Part shown: piece by piece, positions 7,932-15,677 of the stretch
How the letters are laid out: the number at the start of each line of letters is the position of its first letter
Numbering within the stretch: the first letter of the stretch is position 1
Notes under the pieces: generated by a model
The model's input: the letters and a program-made list of their open reading frames with translations, nothing else
Database searches by the model: none
Told to the model about the DNA's origin: nothing
Position numbers and translations under genes: made by a program
DNA from: Bacteroidota bacterium
GTDB taxonomy: Bacteria; Bacteroidota; Ignavibacteria; UBA10030; UBA8401
NCBI GenBank assembly: GCA_020052095.1
Contig: JAGVPT010000164.1
Span: forward strand, 1 to 49,967
Length of the DNA stretch: 49,967 bases
Direction: 5' to 3'

Positions 7932-8315
7932 TTAAGCGACTACGTTGCCGGGAACGGGGGCAGCCGCTTCAATTTTCGCTGCCGCCACGGCTGCAATTTC
8001 TTTCGCTTTCAGCGCCTTTTTGTCCAGCTGAATGGTGAGGTGGCGAATAATCTGATCTTCCAAATGATAATGCCGTTCGAGCTTCACGATGAGGTCGCCG
8101 GGCGCCTTAAATTCAAAGAACGCGTAAAAGCCATTATTCTTCTTTTCGATGGTGTAGGCAAGGCGTTTTCTGCCCCACTTCTCGACTGAGCGCACCTCGC
8201 CGTTGTTTTTAACGATGATATCTTTGACCTTTTCGATCACCGCTTCGATCTGGGCGTCGTCAAGCGCGGCATTCACGATGAACGTCGTCTCGTAAATCTT
8301 GTTTTCTTTATCCAA
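7932..8315 (-). CDS. rpsF: 30S ribosomal protein S6
   Basis: S6 partners with S18 on the small subunit. The fold is recognisable from YETTFIVNAALDDAQIE at the start, through GEVRSVEKWGRKRLAYTIEKKNNGFY to RHYHLEDQIIRHLTIQLDK. The last 20 residues are an Ala/Pro-rich tail. The start codon is TTG (8313-8315), chosen because a strong GGAGG lies 8 nt upstream and no ATG in frame is better placed. First of rpsF-rpsR-rplI; preceded by pth with a gap of about 134 bp. Confidence 0.95.
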   Translation of the reverse strand: MDKENKIYETTFIVNAALDDAQIEAVIEKVKDIIVKNNGEVRSVEKWGRKRLAYTIEKKNNGFYAFFEFKAPGDLIVKLERHYHLEDQIIRHLTIQLDKKALKAKEIAAVAAAKIEAAAPVPGNVVA

Positions 8316-8387
8316 TTGTGCAGCCTCCTATGGACTTGTTGATGTGGTCCCACCTCGTAGAGCGATGGAACAGGATGGATCGGTAAA

Positions 8388-8464
8388 TTAAAATTGAAAG
8401 TTAAAAACGAAAAAATCAAAAAACACAAAACTCGAACCTTGACCGCAAACTACGAACCATGATG
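8388..8464. repeat. Degenerate 7-bp repeat array at the 3' end of pth
   Basis: The stretch can be laid out in consecutive 7-mers (TAAAAAC, GAAAAAA, TCAAAAA ... CCTTGAC, CGCAAAC, TACGAAC) with a recurring A-rich or GAAC/AAAC position. The last units run through the pth stop codon (8450-8452, minus strand). Periodicity is weaker here than in the arrays at 39.0-39.2 kb and 40.2 kb. Confidence 0.4.
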
Positions 8465-9118
8465 CAAAAACGATTTGTTGTAATTGTTCATGGTGTGTTC
8501 GATCCCTTCGTGAACCCAGGAGAGAGCGGCGCGGCATGCGTGGCCGATCAATTCGTCCGCCATCAAACGCTCATTCTCGTCAAATTCTGAGAGAACGTAT
8601 GCGGCCATCAGATCTTTCTTATTCTCCGTCGGAAAATTCTTTCCTGCAATTCCGACTCGGAGGCGCGGGATGTTTTCCGTTTGCAATTGGTACGTAATCG
8701 ATGCGAGTCCGTTGTGGCCGCCGCCGGTTCCTTCTTTCCGGATGCGCAAAGTGCCGAGTGGCAATTGGAAATCGTCATAAACAATCAACATGTCTGACGC
8801 CGACAAATTAAACTGTCTCATGGCCTGTTCGACCGCGCGACCGCTCTCGTTCATAAATGTCAGTGGGGCAATAACAAGGAAGCGATTACCTTGGTCTGTG
8901 CATCTAGCAAACCGAAAGTCACCTTTGCCTCTCAGCATTTTAGTGCCAAGCGTCTTCGCAAGAGAATCAACAACCCTCATGCCTACATTGTGGCGCGTCG
9001 AACTGTATTGTTCTCCGGGGTTGCCCAGGCCGATAACGCATTTTAGTCCACGCGGTTCTTCCGAGCCGCGGAATATATTCCGTATCCAGAGAAATGCATG
9101 TGTTAAAAAATTTTTCAA
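8450..9118 (-). CDS. pth: Peptidyl-tRNA hydrolase
   Basis: Pth recycles peptidyl-tRNAs released during abortive translation. The conserved core GLGNPGEQYSSTRHNVGM contains the catalytic His, and PLTFMNESG, DDFQLPLG and GGGHNGL follow in the family order. The domain starts at about residue 27. The stretch before it (MKNFLTHAFLWIRNIFRGSE) is a hydrophobic/basic extension not found in most family members. The start proposed here is TTG (9116-9118), with no clear Shine-Dalgarno, so the true start could be nearer to the LKCVIGLGNPG strand. It lies 33 bp after rplY, as in many bacteria where the two are neighbours. The last two codons fall in a degenerate heptamer array. Confidence 0.93.
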   Translation of the reverse strand: MKNFLTHAFLWIRNIFRGSEEPRGLKCVIGLGNPGEQYSSTRHNVGMRVVDSLAKTLGTKMLRGKGDFRFARCTDQGNRFLVIAPLTFMNESGRAVEQAMRQFNLSASDMLIVYDDFQLPLGTLRIRKEGTGGGHNGLASITYQLQTENIPRLRVGIAGKNFPTENKKDLMAAYVLSEFDENERLMADELIGHACRAALSWVHEGIEHTMNNYNKSFLHHGS

Positions 9119-9151
9119 AGAACAACAGACTCGACGGAAATAAACATCAAA

Positions 9152-9955
9152 TTACTTTTTATCCCATTTTTTCGGTGCGGCTGCGGCCGGTGCAGCAGGA
9201 GTTCCCGCGGGAGCGCCTTTCGCGGCCGGTGCCGCTTTGCCTGCAGCCGGTGCCGCTTTGCCTGCAGCCGGTGGTGCCTTTCCTCCGGCAGGTGCTGCCT
9301 TAGCCGGTTCAGCACCTTCTTCACCTTCTTCAGGTTTCTTACCCTTGGCGATCACTTCCGGTTCGACAAGTGCCGTTGCGGCCGCATCAGCGGGAGTTTC
9401 CTCTTTTAGGACCGTTGGAGGAACGACGGCGACAATCGTGCTCGATTCGCTTTCGAGAATCTGCACGTTGGCGACTTTGATATCGCGAATGTGGATCGAT
9501 TGATTGATCCCCAGTTCCGCAATATTTATTTCAACATGATCCGGGATAAATTTTGGTAGACAGGATACTTTGAGTCGGTGCATCACATGCTGCACGGTAC
9601 CGCCGTCCTTCACGCCTTTTGGCGTACCGCTGAGCATCACAGGCACCTCGATGGTTAATTCTTCATCTGCTTTGACGCCTTGCAGATCGAAGTGGATTGG
9701 AAGATCTGATACGGGGTCGAACTGAACATTGCGCAGTACACAAGTTTTTGATTCACCATTATCGAGCTTCAGATTCACAATGTGGGTTTCTGAAGTGTAG
9801 ATGAGCGGTTTTAATCCGAGAGGAGTGGCCGCGACGTGGATGTTGCTTTCGCCGCGCGAATAGTACTCGCCCGGAATTCTTCCCGACCTGCGCATCGCTT
9901 TAGTGTGTTTTCCGGTTTGCGTCCGTACTTCTGCTTGAAGAACTACTTCTGACAT
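9152..9955 (-). CDS. rplY: 50S ribosomal protein L25 (general stress protein CTC family)
   Basis: This long-form L25 binds 5S rRNA. The N-terminal L25 domain (residues 1-95: RTQTGKHTKAMRRSGRIPGEYYSRGE) and the C-terminal TL5-like domain (about 100-190) are both present. A low-complexity Ala/Pro/Lys tail follows (about 195-267) with repeated KAAPAAG units, ending in KKWDKK. Strong Shine-Dalgarno AAGGAG before ATG. It is 19 bp after prs, a common pairing (prs-rplY-pth), and belongs to the same minus-strand unit. Confidence 0.95.
   Translation of the reverse strand: MSEVVLQAEVRTQTGKHTKAMRRSGRIPGEYYSRGESNIHVAATPLGLKPLIYTSETHIVNLKLDNGESKTCVLRNVQFDPVSDLPIHFDLQGVKADEELTIEVPVMLSGTPKGVKDGGTVQHVMHRLKVSCLPKFIPDHVEINIAELGINQSIHIRDIKVANVQILESESSTIVAVVPPTVLKEETPADAAATALVEPEVIAKGKKPEEGEEGAEPAKAAPAGGKAPPAAGKAAPAAGKAAPAAKGAPAGTPAAPAAAAPKKWDKK
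9225..9287. repeat. 21-bp tandem repeat in the L25 tail
   Basis: Three 21-bp units. 9225-9245 and 9246-9266 are identical (GCCGGTGCCGCTTTGCCTGC core) and 9267-9287 is diverged. Read on the minus strand they encode a KAAPAAG heptapeptide, so copy-number changes keep the frame. This predicts length variation of the L25 tail between strains. Confidence 0.8.
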
Positions 9956-9974
9956 GACTTACTCCTTATTAGAT

Positions 9975-10928
9975 CTATTCGTCTTGTGTTTTGTCTTTAT
10001 CGACATCAAATAGTGAACTGATAGACTTGTTATCAAACGATCGATGTATTGCTTCTGCGAAAATTTTTGCGACAGACATTACTTCAATTTTGGGCGAAGT
10101 ATGTTTCAGTTGCATCGAATCGGTCACGAGCAAGTTCGAAATGTCGGAATTGTTGATGCGCTCAAGCGCTTTTCCCGAGAGTATCGGATGTGTACACGCT
10201 CCATATACATCTTTTGCGCCAGCTTCTTTCAGCGTTGTTACTGCGCTGGTAAACGTTCCCGCCGTGTCGATCAAATCATCGACAATGAGGACATTTCTTC
10301 CCTTCACTTCTCCAACGATATTCATTACTTCCACCTCATTGGGCGCAGGGCGACGCTTATCGATCAACACTAAGTCCGCCTCTAAGCGCTTCGCATACGC
10401 GCGGGCCATTTTTATCCCGCCGACGTCTGGGGAAACGACCGTCAGATTCGGAATCTTTTTCTTCCGGAAATGATCGACAAATACAACGGAAGAGTATAAA
10501 TGGTCGAACGGTATATCAAAAAAACCCTGGATTTGAGGCGCATGCAAATCCATTGTGATTATTCTATCGGCGCCTGCTTTTGTCAAAAGATTGGCGACAA
10601 GCTTTGCTGTGATCGCGACTCGGGGCTGATCTTTGCGATCCTGCCGCGCATAACCAAAGTAGGGAATAACTGCCGTAACCTTCCGCGCTGACGCCCGTTT
10701 CGCAGCGTCGATAGTAATCAACAGCTCCATCAAATTATCAGCCGGCGGATTCGTGGGTTGAATTATGAATACGTCTGCACCGCGGATATTGTCAATGAAC
10801 TTCACCCAAATTTCGCCGTCGCTGAAATTTCGAATATCCAATCCCCCCAGTCGCTCGCCAAGATTATGCGAAATTCTTTCGGCTAATTCCGGGTTTGCCC
10901 TGCCGGAAAAAATTTTCAATCGATACAT
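9975..10928 (-). CDS. prs: Ribose-phosphate pyrophosphokinase (PRPP synthetase)
   Basis: The enzyme makes PRPP from ribose-5-phosphate and ATP for nucleotide, His and Trp synthesis. Diagnostic segments are FSDGEIWVKF, DNLMELLITIDAAKRASA, VIPYFGYARQDRK, the Mg/ribose-5-P region DLHAPQIQGFFDIP, and the PRPP loop VLIVDDLIDTAGTF. The length (317 residues) is normal for class I. First gene of the prs-rplY-pth-rpsF-rpsR-rplI series, preceded by a promoter at 11049-11079. The sequence before ATG has no clear Shine-Dalgarno. Confidence 0.97.
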   Translation of the reverse strand: MYRLKIFSGRANPELAERISHNLGERLGGLDIRNFSDGEIWVKFIDNIRGADVFIIQPTNPPADNLMELLITIDAAKRASARKVTAVIPYFGYARQDRKDQPRVAITAKLVANLLTKAGADRIITMDLHAPQIQGFFDIPFDHLYSSVVFVDHFRKKKIPNLTVVSPDVGGIKMARAYAKRLEADLVLIDKRRPAPNEVEVMNIVGEVKGRNVLIVDDLIDTAGTFTSAVTTLKEAGAKDVYGACTHPILSGKALERINNSDISNLLVTDSMQLKHTSPKIEVMSVAKIFAEAIHRSFDNKSISSLFDVDKDKTQDE

Positions 10929-11338
10929 AAATGGTTCGGTTGTTTAAGCGAACTGGAGTACCGGTTCAGCGCCTCGATAAGCTGACCGTGCAAAAGCACT
11001 TAGCGTTGTGTGCGCTGATTCGAGAGGAACAACTCGACTTAAAACTAACAAATATAGCATAAACCGCGCAAATAGTCAATAATTATTGGCAGAAATATTC
11101 CCTCAGTCGAGGGTATTGATGGCCTCGACCCGCGGCGGCACATTCTTCAGAGGAGGACGTCCGACCACGGAGTTTTCGCAACATTGTTAGCCAATCGACG
11201 CCATGACTTTCTCTTTTGATCCCTCGAGAATTTCGGAGATAGAAGCGGTCATGGCATCATCATTCAATTAAACCCACCGCCGAGCGCCGACCTTTCTTGA
11301 CATTCACTCCGTGGTTGGCTATTTTCTTTCTGGATTTT
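10929..11338. other. Intergenic region between divergent prs and the hydrolase pseudogene
   Basis: This 410-bp stretch holds the prs-side promoter (11049-11079) and roughly 120 bp of prs leader. Between 11080 and 11338 I see no convincing ORF, tRNA or terminator. The segment from about 11100 to 11230 is GC-richer and could be the remnant of a decayed gene, but I cannot name one. Confidence 0.5.
11049..11079 (-). promoter_or_regulatory. Promoter for the prs-rplY-pth-ribosomal gene unit
   Basis: Read on the minus strand, TTGACT (11074-11079) and TATATT (11051-11056) are separated by exactly 17 bp. The -10 hexamer extends to TATATTTG, which also fits the Bacteroidota TAnnTTTG -7 consensus. It points toward prs about 120 bp away, leaving a long 5' leader. 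Confidence 0.65.
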
Positions 11339-12195
11339 ATGAGCAAAATAGTCGAGCGTACATTTCAACTAACGACGCCTTCAGGAGTAGAACTGAATGG
11401 CGATATCAGATGGAAGAGGAATGGGCCCGAGGAGTTGGATCCAACGCGCCCGGTTATCATCGTGTGCCATGGCTTTAAGGCGTTCAAAGATTGGGGGCCG
11501 TTTCCCGCAATAGGTCGGTTCTTTGCCGAGGCTGGTTTCGTTTCGATTGTCTTCAATTTTTCTCACAATGGTATCGGGAAAGATTTTCGAAAGTTTTCGG
11601 AACAGAAGAAATTTTCCATCAACTCCTTCAAAATCGAATTGGGGGACGTCGAGACTATTCTCACGGCTATTGCATCGGATGAATTGAATTGCCCAGTCAT
11701 CAATCAATGATTGGTATTGTGGGGCACTCGAGAGGCGGCGGGATTGCAATTATCAAGGCTCGTGAGGATGGACGAATAAAAGCAGTTGCAGGATGGTCGA
11801 CAGTTGCGTATTTTAATCGCTACACAGATGGGCAGCGCAAGCGGTGGCGCGAAAAAGGTTTTGTCGACCTCCCGTCCGTCAACCCTTTAAGCATTTTTCG
11901 ATTGAGTACCGCGCTCCTCGATGATTTGGAGCAAAATAAAGAGAGGTTGAACATCTCCCGGGCTGTCGAGCAGTTGCATAAACCACTGCTGCTCATTCAC
12001 GGAACTGCTGATCTGCCGGTTCCTATTGCAGAAGTGAAAAAGTTGTATGATATTTCTGACAAGACGATGACAGAATTCCTCTCGTTAGAGGGTGCCGGTC
12101 ATATGTACGGAGCCCGCCATCCGTACAAAAAGGAAAGCCCGACAATGACCCACGTCCTTGAATTGACATCCTTATGGTTTCATAAACATTTGTGA
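11339..12195 (+). pseudogene. Alpha/beta hydrolase, split by a frameshift
   Basis: Two adjacent reading frames together make one alpha/beta hydrolase of the dienelactone-hydrolase/S9-like type. The first (11339-11710) carries strand/oxyanion motif IVCHGFKAFKDWG. The second (from about 11707) carries the nucleophile elbow GIVGHSRGGG, the acid region LLLIHGTADLPVP and the catalytic His in GAGHMYGARHP. They join near 11695-11710, where the frame changes in a way that needs loss of one base (or four). The local sequence is ATCAATCAATGA, a short tandem repeat prone to slippage or sequencing error. The 5' frame probably starts at ATG 11339. Without the frameshift the protein would be about 285 residues, normal for the family. 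Confidence 0.8.
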
Positions 12196-12225
12196 GTTCA
12201 CTCTGGCCGGTGTCGTACGAGAATC

Positions 12226-12492
12226 GCCACGAAGACACAAAGACACGAAGGTGTACTAAGGATTCTCCACTCATGCTTTAGCAGGGTGTTGAAAAACCCT
12301 CATTGAATGTCGGCCATAGGCTGATGAGCCTACGGCTCAAAAGATGAACCGCAAAGACGCCAAGAACGCGAAGAAAAATTATTGAAATGAGAAAGAAACA
12401 GAAGCTCTGTTTTCATCTTGGCGTCCTTCGCGCCATTGCGGTTTTCTTTTTCAACATCCTGTTAAAACTTCGTGTCTTGGTGACTTCGTGGC
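12226..12492. repeat. 267-bp nested palindromic intergenic element upstream of bioY
   Basis: Three nested inverted pairs share one axis. The outer pair is 12226-12250 with 12468-12492 (23 of 25 positions pair; arm begins GCCACGAAG). The middle pair is CAGGGTGTTGAAAAA (12282-12296) with TTTTTCAACATCCTG (12447-12461), 14 of 15. The inner pair is 12347-12373 with 12417-12443 (arm begins AACCGCAA, imperfect). A small hairpin AGGCTgatgAGCCT sits at about 12317-12330. The middle pair bounds a 180-bp unit like a MITE with terminal inverted repeats. No ORF is present. This element fills most of the 339-bp gap before bioY. Confidence 0.7.
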
Positions 12493-12534
12493 TTTCACTT
12501 GTTAATCTCAGTTCAGTAAATTAAAGGAGAAATA

Positions 12535-13122
12535 ATGGAGACTACAACCAAACCCTTTCTGCTTTCGATCGGGACTTCGCTAGAGGGGGCCAAGTCAAGT
12601 GCGCTTGCACAAAGTGCGTGGATCGTATTCTTTGCTGCATTGACTGCCTTGGGTGCGCAGGTTCAGATACCACACCAGCCGGTTCCGTTTACGTTGCAGA
12701 CGTTCTTCGTCCTGCTCTCGTCGGCGTTTTTGGGAAGCCGTAATGGTTCCGCGAGCCAGCTTCTCTATCTAGGAGTTGGATTGATCGGCGCGCCGATATT
12801 TACTGCCGGCGGGTTCGGCGCGGCGAGATTGTTCGGTCCGACGGGGGGATACTTACTAAGTTTTCCCATCGCGGCGCTTTTGATCGGGTATCTCGTTCAG
12901 CTGCGCGATGGTTTTGTGTGGACATTGATAGCGATGTTCCTCGGGCTAGTCGTCGTTTTCACAATGGGAACATCTTTTCTGAATCTCTTCTACCTTCATG
13001 ATTTCAAGCAAGCATTTGTGGGAGGTTTCCTGATTTTTTCCTGGTGGGACGTTGTGAAGCTATTTGCGGCTGCCGGCATCTATAATGAGTTCGGAAAAAG
13101 ATACAGAAGGCTTCCAGCCTAA
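12535..13122 (+). CDS. bioY: Biotin transporter substrate-binding (ECF S) component BioY
   Basis: BioY is the membrane protein that captures biotin, either alone or with an ECF energising module. The hallmark segments are present: ALGAQVQIPHQPVPFTLQTFFVLL, GVGLIGAPIFTAGGFG and GPTGGYLLSFPIAALLIGYL. About six transmembrane segments fit in 195 residues, the usual length. ATG is preceded by AAAGGAGAAATA, a good Shine-Dalgarno. No ecfA/ecfT genes and no biotin synthesis genes are in the window, so it either works alone or shares a distant ECF module. It converges with a decayed ccdA. Confidence 0.95.
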   Translation: METTTKPFLLSIGTSLEGAKSSALAQSAWIVFFAALTALGAQVQIPHQPVPFTLQTFFVLLSSAFLGSRNGSASQLLYLGVGLIGAPIFTAGGFGAARLFGPTGGYLLSFPIAALLIGYLVQLRDGFVWTLIAMFLGLVVVFTMGTSFLNLFYLHDFKQAFVGGFLIFSWWDVVKLFAAAGIYNEFGKRYRRLPA

Positions 13123-13191
13123 GAGGTATCATCTGAGGAATGGAAACCCTTCACATTTTGAGGAACGAAGGGGATGGATCATTCTTGTGGT

Positions 13192-13531
13192 ATCATCTCA
13201 CAAAGAAAGTCAAGTGTATTCCCCCAAAAATCACCAATACGCCGCATGCCTTTTTAATCTACGCTAGTTCCTTACTGTGTTCTGTGCAATTGAGATAGCG
13301 TTGCACTTTCTGCGTCAGCGTTCACGCTCCGACAATCACCACACAGTGGCCAACACCGTACGATAAAAGAAGAAGCGATGCCGCACTGAAATTAGTCTGC
13401 GCTGATTGAAACACAATGCCCAGCACCAGAGCCGTATAAGCATATGTGCACGAACCAAGAGCAATGCCGAACAGCAAGCCAAGCATCATAGCCGAAGGTT
13501 CCGCTGTGTCTACTTCGGGATTGTGTGCCAT
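13192..13531 (-). pseudogene. ccdA: CcdA/DsbD-type thiol-disulfide transmembrane protein, truncated and with in-frame stops
   Basis: The readable part (13322-13531) is LLFGIALGSCTYAYTALVLG followed by SLLLLSYGVGHCVVIVGA, typical of the second half of a CcdA/cytochrome c biogenesis membrane protein including its conserved Cys. The frame stops at TGA 13322-13324. It then continues in the same frame with TLTQKVQRYLNCTEHSKELA, a TAG (13258-13260), and IKKACGVLVIFGGIHLTFFVR up to a TGA at 13192-13194, which is the expected C-terminal helix. Two in-frame nonsense changes and loss of the N-terminal half make it a pseudogene. An AAGGAGG about 24 nt before the ATG may be the fossil ribosome site. CcdA homologues commonly accompany ArsP-type permeases and small thioredoxins, so it may be the former end of the upstream ars-linked operon. 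Confidence 0.75.
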
Positions 13532-13654
13532 CTATTTCCTCTGGTATAATGACCTCCTTAACAGGACTACTTCTGTACGAACTCTAACCATTATTCTGCG
13601 TCTACCATTGTTGTATCTCTTCGACTCAATGTGGTAGCAGATAGATTATTCCGT

Positions 13655-14920
13655 TCAAAAGAAAACCCTGACCCACACTTCGAGCCTCTGCTGAAACATT
13701 TTCTGGCCGAACTCGCTGCGTTCTGCCCCGGCAAGGATTGTGGGCCAGAAGATGAGTTCAAAATTGGCAACCGGCTTGTAGCTCATGGAGATCGAGAGCA
13801 AAAAGCTGTTGTCATTAAGATTGTAAATGGAGTACAAAGACGGTGTGAAATAAAGCCAATCAAGTGGCTCGGGCATTGTGAGCTTTACGTACAGATAATC
13901 TTCCATAAGCGTGCTGCTGCGAAAGTACTGCTGGTTTAACCCCAGCGCCTGTTGTGAGGTGACACCGTTTTCGCTGTTCGCTGCGTTTGCTAAGAAATTA
14001 GCGTAGTTCTCAAACTCACCCCCATTCATGCCAAGAGCGTTGTGGTAGTATTCTACGATGACCGTTGTGTTCGATTCGTGCAGGTACCGCAGACCAAGCA
14101 AGTACGAAATGCGATTCTCTTGCACTGCGTGCAGATTGCCGTTGACAACCGTATACCGTTGCGCTTTCTGATTGTAGCTCAGTTCTGCGTGAGTCTCAAA
14201 ATTTTCCTTGAGATTACGGGAATAATCAAAACCAAGGTGCACGAGACCGTTCTTCCTGAAGTAACCCATAAGATCAATGTCGGTATCCCACAGCAGACCG
14301 TACGCTTTGAGCGCGACTCCGATGTCCTCAGCCTCAGCATATCGGCCGACGAGCTGTGGAGTCGGTGGAATCACCACCAAAACAAATGAGAAGGTTTGCA
14401 GTGCCAGAGATGGGAAGCTCTTGATGTACTCAATATTCGCCGACAGCAGACCGGCTTGTGCCAGTTCGGGATTCTCGGGGTCTTTGACAGGGTTCACGTA
14501 GCCAACCGGGTTGAATGCGTAACCTTTTCCCCAACTGTACAGACGCTTGCCAGCTTGCAATGTGTAATTGAACGAGGGATTGATACCGCCGTACGCTTCA
14601 AAGAGATCAAAGCTGGCGTTGTCATCACTATAGTAGCTGCCGTGCGTTTTGAGGTGAAATCCGAGGTCCTTGGTCTGATAGTCGGCATTGATATATGGCT
14701 CCATGCGGTATTGGGAGAGATACGCGGACACTTTGCCGGAGTTAAGAAATTGTAGTCGGTACATCGACGAACCCTGTGCCATGTGAAAAAGTAAATACTT
14801 CGCATCGAGATTGCCGCTCCATTCCAATTTCTTTTCCTCCGGGGGTAGACTGTCTGCAGATACCTCTTGAGCCTGCGCAATTGCAACTGCAAGTAATAAC
14901 CAAGTCAGGATCAATCTCAT
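13655..14920 (-). CDS. Outer-membrane beta-barrel protein, function unknown
   Basis: A 421-residue protein with a cleavable signal peptide (MRLILTWLLLAVAIAQA), many alternating hydrophobic/aromatic strands, and a terminal Phe (VRVFF), all typical of an outer-membrane beta-barrel. I do not recognise a specific porin family with certainty; the layout resembles DUF1302/alginate-export-like barrels found beside LolA-like proteins. Its ATG overlaps the stop codon of the LolA-like gene (ATGA, 14917-14920), so translation is probably coupled. It is the last intact gene of the ABC/LolA-like/barrel module. By inference it is the outer-membrane end of a lipid or lipoprotein handling path. Confidence 0.75.
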   Translation of the reverse strand: MRLILTWLLLAVAIAQAQEVSADSLPPEEKKLEWSGNLDAKYLLFHMAQGSSMYRLQFLNSGKVSAYLSQYRMEPYINADYQTKDLGFHLKTHGSYYSDDNASFDLFEAYGGINPSFNYTLQAGKRLYSWGKGYAFNPVGYVNPVKDPENPELAQAGLLSANIEYIKSFPSLALQTFSFVLVVIPPTPQLVGRYAEAEDIGVALKAYGLLWDTDIDLMGYFRKNGLVHLGFDYSRNLKENFETHAELSYNQKAQRYTVVNGNLHAVQENRISYLLGLRYLHESNTTVIVEYYHNALGMNGGEFENYANFLANAANSENGVTSQQALGLNQQYFRSSTLMEDYLYVKLTMPEPLDWLYFTPSLYSIYNLNDNSFLLSISMSYKPVANFELIFWPTILAGAERSEFGQKMFQQRLEVWVRVFF

Positions 14921-15648
14921 CGTAAGTCTCCCAACCGTGCAAGATAATTGAGCGTGAAGACTTCGTCGGGGAATCGGCGCGCTTTGATACGTTGATAAAT
15001 TATCAAGGAGCGATAGCCTTTGTACAACGGGCTTGTTGTTTCAATCGTCGCAGGACGCACCAAGCCATTTCCGAAATTCTTGTCGTCCTTGAACAGCAGC
15101 GTTTTGATCAGCATACCACTAGAAGCATACGCTTCGATTCTGCGCAGGGTCGTACCGTCCTTGGTGAGCCACATTTTCAGCTTATCGTAGGCGACGGTTT
15201 TGTTCTTCGCCTTAAGGTCTAGTATGTGCTCGTTCTGGGTCTCTCCGGCAAAAGAGGCATCGTACTCCACGTGATACTCCAGCTGCATGAGGTCGGCATT
15301 ATTGAACACGCCGCCGACAATCGATTGCAGGCTGGTGATACGAATCGGCTTATTGACGTTCGGAATGTACAACCACATATTCTCGCCCAGCCGCAGCGTC
15401 GCGCGTCCTTTCTCGCTGGCCGGAGCAAGATACAACATTGCGATTTTGTCTTTGCCTTTCTTGGCTGTAAAGAAAGTGAACTCCTTCTTGCTGCCGTCAG
15501 GGTCTTCGTTGATAAGCCGACGAACGGCTTCGTACGATTCGGGCATCAGACTTTCATCCATTTTTTTGAGCAAAGCATTGGCATCCTGTGCTAGGGCCAT
15601 ATGCAGATGAAGAGAAAACAAGAGTAAGACAAAGAAAGTACGCTTCAT
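14917..15648 (-). CDS. LolA-like outer membrane lipoprotein-sorting protein
   Basis: A periplasmic protein of 243 residues with signal peptide MKRTFFVLLLFSLHLHMALA. The segment GRATLRLGENMWLYIPNVNKPIRITSLQSIVGG is diagnostic of the LolA-like family called outer membrane lipoprotein-sorting protein. These share the half-barrel fold of LolA/LolB that binds acyl chains. It lies 29 bp after the FtsX-type permease and overlaps the barrel gene by 4 bp. Family known from similar ABC or RND neighbourhoods; the real cargo is not known, and it need not be a lipoprotein. Confidence 0.85.
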   Translation of the reverse strand: MKRTFFVLLLFSLHLHMALAQDANALLKKMDESLMPESYEAVRRLINEDPDGSKKEFTFFTAKKGKDKIAMLYLAPASEKGRATLRLGENMWLYIPNVNKPIRITSLQSIVGGVFNNADLMQLEYHVEYDASFAGETQNEHILDLKAKNKTVAYDKLKMWLTKDGTTLRRIEAYASSGMLIKTLLFKDDKNFGNGLVRPATIETTSPLYKGYRSLIIYQRIKARRFPDEVFTLNYLARLGDLR

Positions 15649-15677
15649 ATTCGGATTCCTTTTTGGTTACATAAATA

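Noticed and set aside
9094-9303. Plus-strand frame with repeated PLCLQPV units
   Set aside because: It is the antisense of the KAAPAAG tandem repeat in the L25 tail.
10929-11296. tRNA gene between prs and the hydrolase
   Set aside because: No cloverleaf with a TTC-loop and CCA-like acceptor could be drawn; only the promoter is supported.
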